Positions 57,401 to 64,000 of a stretch of DNA of 64,000 nucleotides are shown piece after piece; within the stretch, counting starts at the first letter, position 1, and the number at the start of each line of letters is the position of its first letter. The position numbers and the translations under genes are program-made. Source of the stretch: Bugula neritina (taxonomy: Eukaryota; Bryozoa; Gymnolaemata; Cheilostomatida; Bugulidae); the NCBI GenBank assembly GCA_964035545.1, contig OZ037765.1:14378698-14442697 (forward strand). The letters are read 5' to 3'. The notes under the pieces are model-generated. The model saw only the letters and a list, made by a program, of their open reading frames with translations, ran no database searches and was not told where the DNA came from.

Positions 57401-59960
57401 ATAATTAGTTAACTAGGAGTACTGTATTGGTTAACACTAATAGTAATAGTTGTATTAATTATAATAATCTAAGTCAAAACTGGAAGCTTTAGTAAACACT
57501 GCCAGAATCTTCAAAAGATAGGTAGAAATGAAATTCGGATTTTAGAAATGTGCATTACTGGTTATGAAAAAAGAAAAGAAAATCTTGGAAATAGGAATCA
57601 ATCTGCCTGATGAACAGGTAATCAGAATTCTTAGTGAGGAGCCGTATAAATTTTTTCAGAGTTCTTAGACAGATGGATGAAAAATAAAAAATAAGATCAA
57701 GAACAAATAGCCTACTATAAACAAAGAAGAAAAATTCTAGACTTGAAACTGAATAGAGGGAACATCATGAGAGCAAAAAATACCTGGACAGTGGCAGTAG
57801 TGCGTTAAACAGCTGGAATAGTCGACTGGACTGTTGAACTTGATCAGCTAAGAAAGACGAACAGAAAGAATAGGAAGCTTATGACAATAAATTGTTCACT
57901 CCTGCTCTAAACAGATGTGCGCAAGCTGTATGTTAGCAGAAAGAGAAAGGAAGGTAACAGTGGAACAATCACAATGTCAATTGAACAGTGCGTAATGATA
58001 ATGATTGAACTTGAACTTGAAGAAGTGTGGTTTCGATACTCATACTCACTTGATTCTGTAATGAATTACCATGGAAGTTGTGTGAAATTATCGTTATGAT
58101 TATCACGATCAGTATATCACAAGCATAATCATTATCATAATGAGAATCAATGTGAGATTCAGATTAGCTTTACAGTATTGCTATTAGTATTGCTATTAGT
58201 ATTACTATTAGTATTACTATTAGTATTAGTATTATTATTAATATTAGTATAACTATAACTATAAGTTTTAATAAGTATTACTGTTAATATTTTAAGTATA
58301 ATTGATCATGACTATTGTAATGCTAAATAAATATGACTCACAGCGACAATCGCCGCTGTAATAATGAGTCATGGTCATAGTGATGGTGACAGTAAAAGTT
58401 CATACGTCGTAAGACCAAGCGAACTCCAACTTGTACTAAATTCTAATTACTAAACACTAAATTCGAGGACAGGAAATGTCAACTAAATAACCGTGAATTG
58501 CTCGCTAGTTTAGTCATCTGCGTCATTATGTCTTTATCCTCACGGCCACTAGTCTTGCACAAGGGGTTAATAGATCGCACAGGTCTTGCAGAGCACGAGC
58601 AAAGCGATTTAGATCCACTGAAACATTATTACATGGAAATACTGGTTCATTGTTCAAGTCACTTATTAGCAAAAATTGGTAGCTGTATCCATTGGCAATG
58701 ACTATAGTGTAGGAACGTTGTATTATTTATATCGAAGGGACAACTCCTAACTCTCACTCTCCATATGGCACGATGCAATGAACTCAATAATTATTAACTC
58801 TTCTATTATCAACCATCATCAATTATTATTATTCTATTAATTATCAACCATTCTACTAAGCTGGTCTATTCCAGCTCAGTGGCACGATGCATAGGCTTGC
58901 AGTAGATCATCGTGATGGTGCTAGCCGTGATAACCAATCAGCGAAGCCAGTGCCGTATGTACTAGTGATGTATTGTAGTAATTTGTAGTAATAGCGTAGA
59001 TAGCTTTTGTCACGTGTTTTTGGTGATATCCTGTTTTTCAGCAAACTGAAACTACGGCCCCAAAATATTCGTGTTGTAATTATATTTTATAATATTGATA
59101 ATGATAAATGATGAGAATGATAATCATATTGGTATTGGTAATAGCTAAAATTGATCAATTATTCAATTGCAATATGAATAGGCATATTTATTTTAATCGG
59201 AATGAAAAGTGGGTCGAATTTCAAGTTGAAAGTTATACTAATAGTAATTAGTAATACTAATACAGTAATAGTAATAGTAATAGTACTAATAGTAATACTA
59301 ATACTAATACTAATAGTAATACTAATACTAATAGACATTCACATAGTGATACTGATAGTAATAGTGATAGTATCATAGTAATATTAATACTAATAGTTAT
59401 AGTATTACTAATACTAATACTAATAGTAATATTAATAGTAATAATAATATTTAATAGTAATACTTAGTCTTATCATAATCATTATGATTATGTTAATGTT
59501 GTAATCAATTATAATTTATATAGTTATACTTGTACTTGTAGTTAATGTTATTGGTTATTCAGTTATTCATATTCATATTGGTCCATTATTATTATGATTA
59601 TGATTACTGAGTATTGGGTTTAATACTAACAGTAACTTACTCTTAGTCGTAGCAATGCTGATAGTGATAGTGATACTGATAGCATTGCCATTACTATTAG
59701 TATTAGTATTACTATTAGACTTAGTCTTAGACTAGGTCTAGTAATACTGATTACATTTACTGTTGGTCATTAACTCAGATAAGTCGTCAAAATTAAAATA
59801 CTCCTACTTCTAAGGCTAGACTTTAGATTAAGATGGGCTAGACCTAGTACTACAACTACTACTAGTACTAGTACTATTAGTATTACTAGCTAGTACTACT
59901 AGGTCTAGTACTACTATTACTACTAGTAGTTGAGTCCTTGGGCTAGTTACACTTACTATG
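57400..59960. repeat. Degenerate TAGTAATAC/GTATTACTA low-complexity block 3
   Basis: Two dense parts (about 58165-58270 and 59230-59960) carry TATTAGTATTACTATTAG and ACTAATAGTAATACTAAT units of the same type as blocks 1 and 2. Ordinary AT-rich sequence lies between, including a patch near 58320-58620 with several CpGs. It lies in the divergent gap between CC2D1 and WDR7. Confidence 0.65.
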
Positions 59961-62599
59961 TTAGTGAGTAGGCTAGTCTTCAGCCCAACATGGACGCTCA
60001 GTGCAAGTGGAGCAATAACTTAAGTTAACTAGAGTCTAGAAGTCAAGGCGAGGTCAATTTTAATTTCAATTTGAATTGACTTGCATGCTGATGCTCTCAC
60101 TTTGATAAAAATCAAAATTTTCATCACTTTAAATTTATGTTTGAATTTCTTGTGCTCATTTAAGCATTTATTAATTTTATGCATATTGATGCAACACTTG
60201 ATAGAAGCTAGTGAATAGTTACATGTGTTTTGATTTAGCAACACAAGTAAAAATAATAAATTGGTACCTTAGTTTTAGTTGTTAGAGTTGTTTATTGTTT
60301 TGGAAAGTGATATATCAAATAATCCATGTATTTATTTTCTATATGAATTACTTTCATGTGTATCTTGGCTAGATGAATCTTTAATCTTTGCTAAAGCTTG
60401 AATGGTTTTTAAAGGTTATTTAAAATTTTTGGAGTCAGTGTTCTGTCTTCATGTCACAATAATGGTACAATGGTTATACAGAAAGGAGTTAAAACTCATA
60501 CACTCTTTTGCGCAAAAGTTTTCTGTTATAGGCAGAGGTTTTTACAAAGATAGTCTTCTCTTAAGATTGTTATAATCAATGCATCAGTCACACCGCTGCT
60601 TTACCTTATAACTCCATCTTTGGCTATAGTATGTTATTCTATACCAAGATGCTTGTGCATACTGTGAGAAGACTTTTCATTTCAGAGGTTGTTCACAGCT
60701 TTTAATATGCTAGGTTACCAGTAAAACACACTATCTGGTTTTACTAGTTATCAATATTTGGATTTGACGACTCAAGATGGCATTTCAAACTGCAGGTGCA
60801 TATTTTATCAGTGGCGGGTATAGACTTTTATAAACAAGCGGTTCGACAGTTTTTAAGATTTTTTCACCATATTGAGCTCTGGCTTTGCTTTAGTGATTTT
60901 GGAATTGATAGGCAAACTAAATTTGGATTTGGAAGGTTATTTTATACTATCTGTTTTCACACTGTTAGCAAATATATAAGATGGCAGGGAATGAGGTTTT
61001 TTGATTAAATCTCATGATTGAAAATTTGGCAATGTTCATTGCCATGCCAAGCCCATGCATCTGATGCATTTATATTTAATGTTTGGAGTGTCTTCTGCTA
61101 GTGTTGACAATCTGGTCAATGAAAATGCCATGGATATACAAATAGTTATTACAATTTACCTGATCAGGCAAGTCATTTAGTTTTATGTTAACTAACAAAG
61201 TACAAAAATATCTAAAGTGGGTATGTGGTAACAGACAATACTTTGATAGTGCTACAGTTCGATTTCGGTCATGCAGAAAGTGTAAAATCTTGTTTGCAAT
61301 ATTTGTATATCTAAAAACTGTTGAAGGTTGTTTGCAAAATTCATTGCAGCACCATGCCTAATTAAACCATTGCCAACACCAGCAAGTTCCATAGTTAAAT
61401 GTCACAATATAGTTTTTGGTCATTAAAATTCATGCCTATGATTGTGAAGTTATCATCTAGGATAGTTTTCAATTTGTGTAATAAAATAGGATTCAAGAGC
61501 TTATAATTAGGCTGCTAGTTTTTCTGTTGATTTGATATATCACGTGTGTAAAAAAATTTAATACTACGAAGTTTTTAATCACCCAGGAATTTTGAGTTGA
61601 ACAAAAAGGGCTGCACATATGTGTAAGCTCATGTTCTATCAATATGGGCTCAATAAGTTCTAATAAAATAAACTTGTTAGTTAAAATGTTCTTTACTTAC
61701 CTTAGTCATAAATTCTTTTAGACAGCTCAAAAATTATAATTGATTGTTTAGATAAATTGATTAATTTTTTTAAAATCAACTCATGCTATTTCGGGCTTTG
61801 ATGAATTACAATAAAGCTTGTAACAGGTTGATAAAATTTCTCAGGTTTGTTATTCAACCAAGTCATTTTAATGAAGCAGAAAGTCATTTATGCAATCAAG
61901 ACATTGCAAACCCTCAAATCAGCAGGTATTAGCTTCATTTAAGGCTCTTAATCACTATAAAACTAAATATTTTATTTAAACGTTCAGGTTATAAATACTG
62001 ATGTGATAATTTTATTATATGAATTTCAATCAGTTACTAGCTGGCCTTATGAAAATGAGTTACAAGTACTAAGTTTAAAACTATAATTGTTTTAGTCAGT
62101 AATTATTTAGAGCATTGGAAAATTGATATAGTAGTTAAAATTAAAATTGAGCCTTAAACGATGTCAATGATAGCAATAAATTCAATGACAATATAATAAT
62201 ATTTAGATACTTTTAATTATTGTTATAATAATAGTTGATTACTCAATACTCACTGTCAGTCATACACTCAGGGTGATAGTGAAAAGTACACTCATATTTG
62301 TACTGATCCCAGAAGCCAACACACGGGAAGCTATTGCATGAAACTATTGGATAGCTTTCCTTGAAAAAAAAAAACAGATCTCCATATAAACCATTCGTCA
62401 CTGTTGTGTGTAGATAATGACCGTGGTGCTATTTAGAGAAAAAGAAACATTGAAAATGCAATTGTGTTGTCTTTAGTAAAATACTAAAGCAAACGTGTAT
62501 TTTGTCCAGGGTTAGATTTAGATTAATTTTTTAATGATTATTTACAGATAAAATTTCCTAGTAGAAGTTAAAAAAATAAATCCAATAAATATTTACCAG
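59961..62599. other. Upstream region of WDR7, nothing specific recognised
   Basis: AT-rich with no supported exon. The WDR7 5' UTR exon or exons and promoter probably lie here, because the first coding exon follows a splice acceptor (TTTACCAG, ending 62599). Confidence 0.35.
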
Positions 62600-62607
62600 G
62601 GAACATC

Positions 62608-64000
62608 ATGCTAATTGGCAGTGGGTTAGTTGTGCCTGTTATTCTCTGGGGGAAAAAGGCACCTGCACACACTGTCACTACAGTGGCATTATCTCTTGAT
62701 CAAAAATTGCTATTTACTGGCTCAGCTGAGGGTCAAATCTGTGCCTGGGATGTGGATTTTAATTCACAGGTAAGCTCTAGCACTAAAGACTAATAAAAAA
62801 GGCAAGAAAATACCCATATATTAAAATAGAGTACTGCAACTTTTATTTTACAAAGTTTTATTCATTTTTTCCTTGTGTTTGAATGTGTTATTATTGTTCA
62901 TAGTATAATTAGTATAGATATTCACTTGTTCACTGTTTTTCCTTATTTGACCAGCTTTGTTCTATGGTATTGCTTTGAGTGGCATTTTGCAATAAATTCT
63001 ACAGTGCCAAAGTTTCATTAGTTTTATAATTTAGTTTGCTAAATAAATTACAACACTTTCTTGATTAAAATAGATGACTCCTAAGATGTTACTGTATGGC
63101 CACACTGGATCTATATCATGTGTGACTGCTGCAGGCACTAATAGACTTGCTTCAGCTGATGATGACGGGTAAGTTTTGACTTCTATATTACCTCTCTTTG
63201 ATAACCCATTACCTACTCTTTTTGTTCCACTTTAAAAAGACAAAAAAAAAGATTGACTGCTGAAAGAAGCTTTGACTTAGCCAATATTTAATTAGCCACG
63301 GTATCCTCATTATTTTATATTACTTTCATGTATTTGGCAGAGGTCTGTGCTTATGGGACACGCTGGATTACCAGTGTTTAGCGTCTGGCGAATCGAGTCA
63401 GATCCACACTGCTATGAAAGTGAGTTTTAGTGGCTCTGATATGTATATCATTGATGTTGATCTAGTGAGCCAACTGTTCAGCACTCAGTTATTGCTGCAG
63501 AACATGTGCTTTTCAATATGTGCATCAATACAATGGTTTTAATTAATGAATGGTCTGTCTGAGTATACAAGTTTTTGTAAGCAAGTTGTCAATGAAATTG
63601 CGTGCATACAGTTATGCTCTTTTAATTTAATAAATATGTAAATTTAACAACATTTAATTATTTAAGGTAGCACATTTCTTCATTTAAAATTAAATTGTAT
63701 TATCTCAACCTGAGCATGACTTCATAGAATTATTATTTTTCCATTGATATCAAATATGTCCAAATTCAGTTTGAAAAATATCATTCATGTTTATGTTTAT
63801 CCAGATTGATATGCTTATTTATTGACCTAGTATGCTAAAGATGCCACGTAAAATTTTTTTTAGGCTCATAAGTTTGAGGAAAAAGATTTCTACACCCTTT
63901 TATGCAATGGACATTATCCAGAGATAAATATTTTAAATGCAGACAACTTGCAAGTCATATATTCCTTAGTCGCCCGTGTCCATCCTGATTGGATAAATGC
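62608..64000 (+). CDS. WDR7: WD repeat protein 7-like (Rabconnectin-3 beta), 5' part, four exons
   Basis: WDR7/WDR72 proteins are the beta subunit of Rabconnectin-3, which with DMXL proteins promotes V-ATPase assembly on endosomes and synaptic vesicles (family knowledge). Exons: 62608-62769 (ATG at 62608; LVVPVILWGKKAPAH, matching LVLPIVLWGRKAPTH), 63074-63168 (LLYGHTGSISCVTAAG), 63341-63419 (GLCLWDTLDYQCLASG), 63864 to the window edge (LLCNGHYPEINILNADNLQV, YSLVARVHPDWIN). All junctions are GT-AG and in phase. Exon 1 probably begins at 62600, giving a short 5' leader after an acceptor. Only the first two WD units are present; the rest of this protein (about 1500 residues in vertebrates) is outside the window. 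WDR72 is the alternative vertebrate paralogue name. Confidence 0.93.

Overview
This is a 64 kb piece of nuclear DNA from an animal. It is AT-rich and intron-rich, with canonical GT-AG introns, and it carries five genes that can be read exon by exon, plus many transposon remnants and microsatellites. The proteins (BORCS8, WDR86, DCAF10, NDUFS1, CC2D1, WDR7/Rabconnectin-3 beta) are clear metazoan orthologues. The repeats (hAT, Harbinger-like and mariner-like MITEs, a LINE, tRNA-derived SINEs, a hammerhead ribozyme beside a microsatellite) fit an invertebrate, possibly a lophotrochozoan, but I cannot name a phylum from this sequence.

Layout. 1-2.3 kb: 3' part of BORCS8 (+). 3.4-11.0 kb: WDR86 (-), with a duplicated 104-nt exon that looks mutually exclusive with its neighbour; a hammerhead-ribozyme motif lies between the two convergent genes. 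11.6-13.4 kb: an 1840-bp hAT-type insertion with older repeats nested in it. 14.4-19.8 kb: DCAF10 (-). 20-26.8 kb: a gene-free head-to-head gap with degenerate TAGTAATAC-type repeats, a 10-bp perfect minisatellite and a tRNA-derived SINE. 26.85-36.70 kb: NDUFS1 (+), complete in 15 coding exons (727 aa). 36.7-42.5 kb: convergent gap with a second SINE, a tRNA-like relic and a 0.43-kb tandem duplication. 42.5-56.6 kb: CC2D1A/B (-), complete in 21 coding exons (976 aa), whose introns hold a LINE with a Harbinger-like element inside it, a mariner-like MITE and a hAT MITE. 56.6-62.6 kb: second head-to-head gap with the same degenerate repeat. 62.6 kb to the end: first four coding exons of WDR7 (+).

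The genes are unrelated housekeeping functions: lysosome positioning (BORCS8), a WD40 protein of unknown role (WDR86), a CRL4 substrate receptor (DCAF10), respiratory complex I (NDUFS1), ESCRT-III/Notch trafficking (CC2D1) and V-ATPase regulation (WDR7). I see no operon-like link. The most interesting observations are the WDR86 exon pair, the hammerhead motif, an in-frame tandem splice acceptor at an NDUFS1 iron-sulphur exon, and the matching repeat blocks in both divergent gaps. Exon boundaries were set by eye from splice sites, reading phase and recalled family sequences; no alignment was run.
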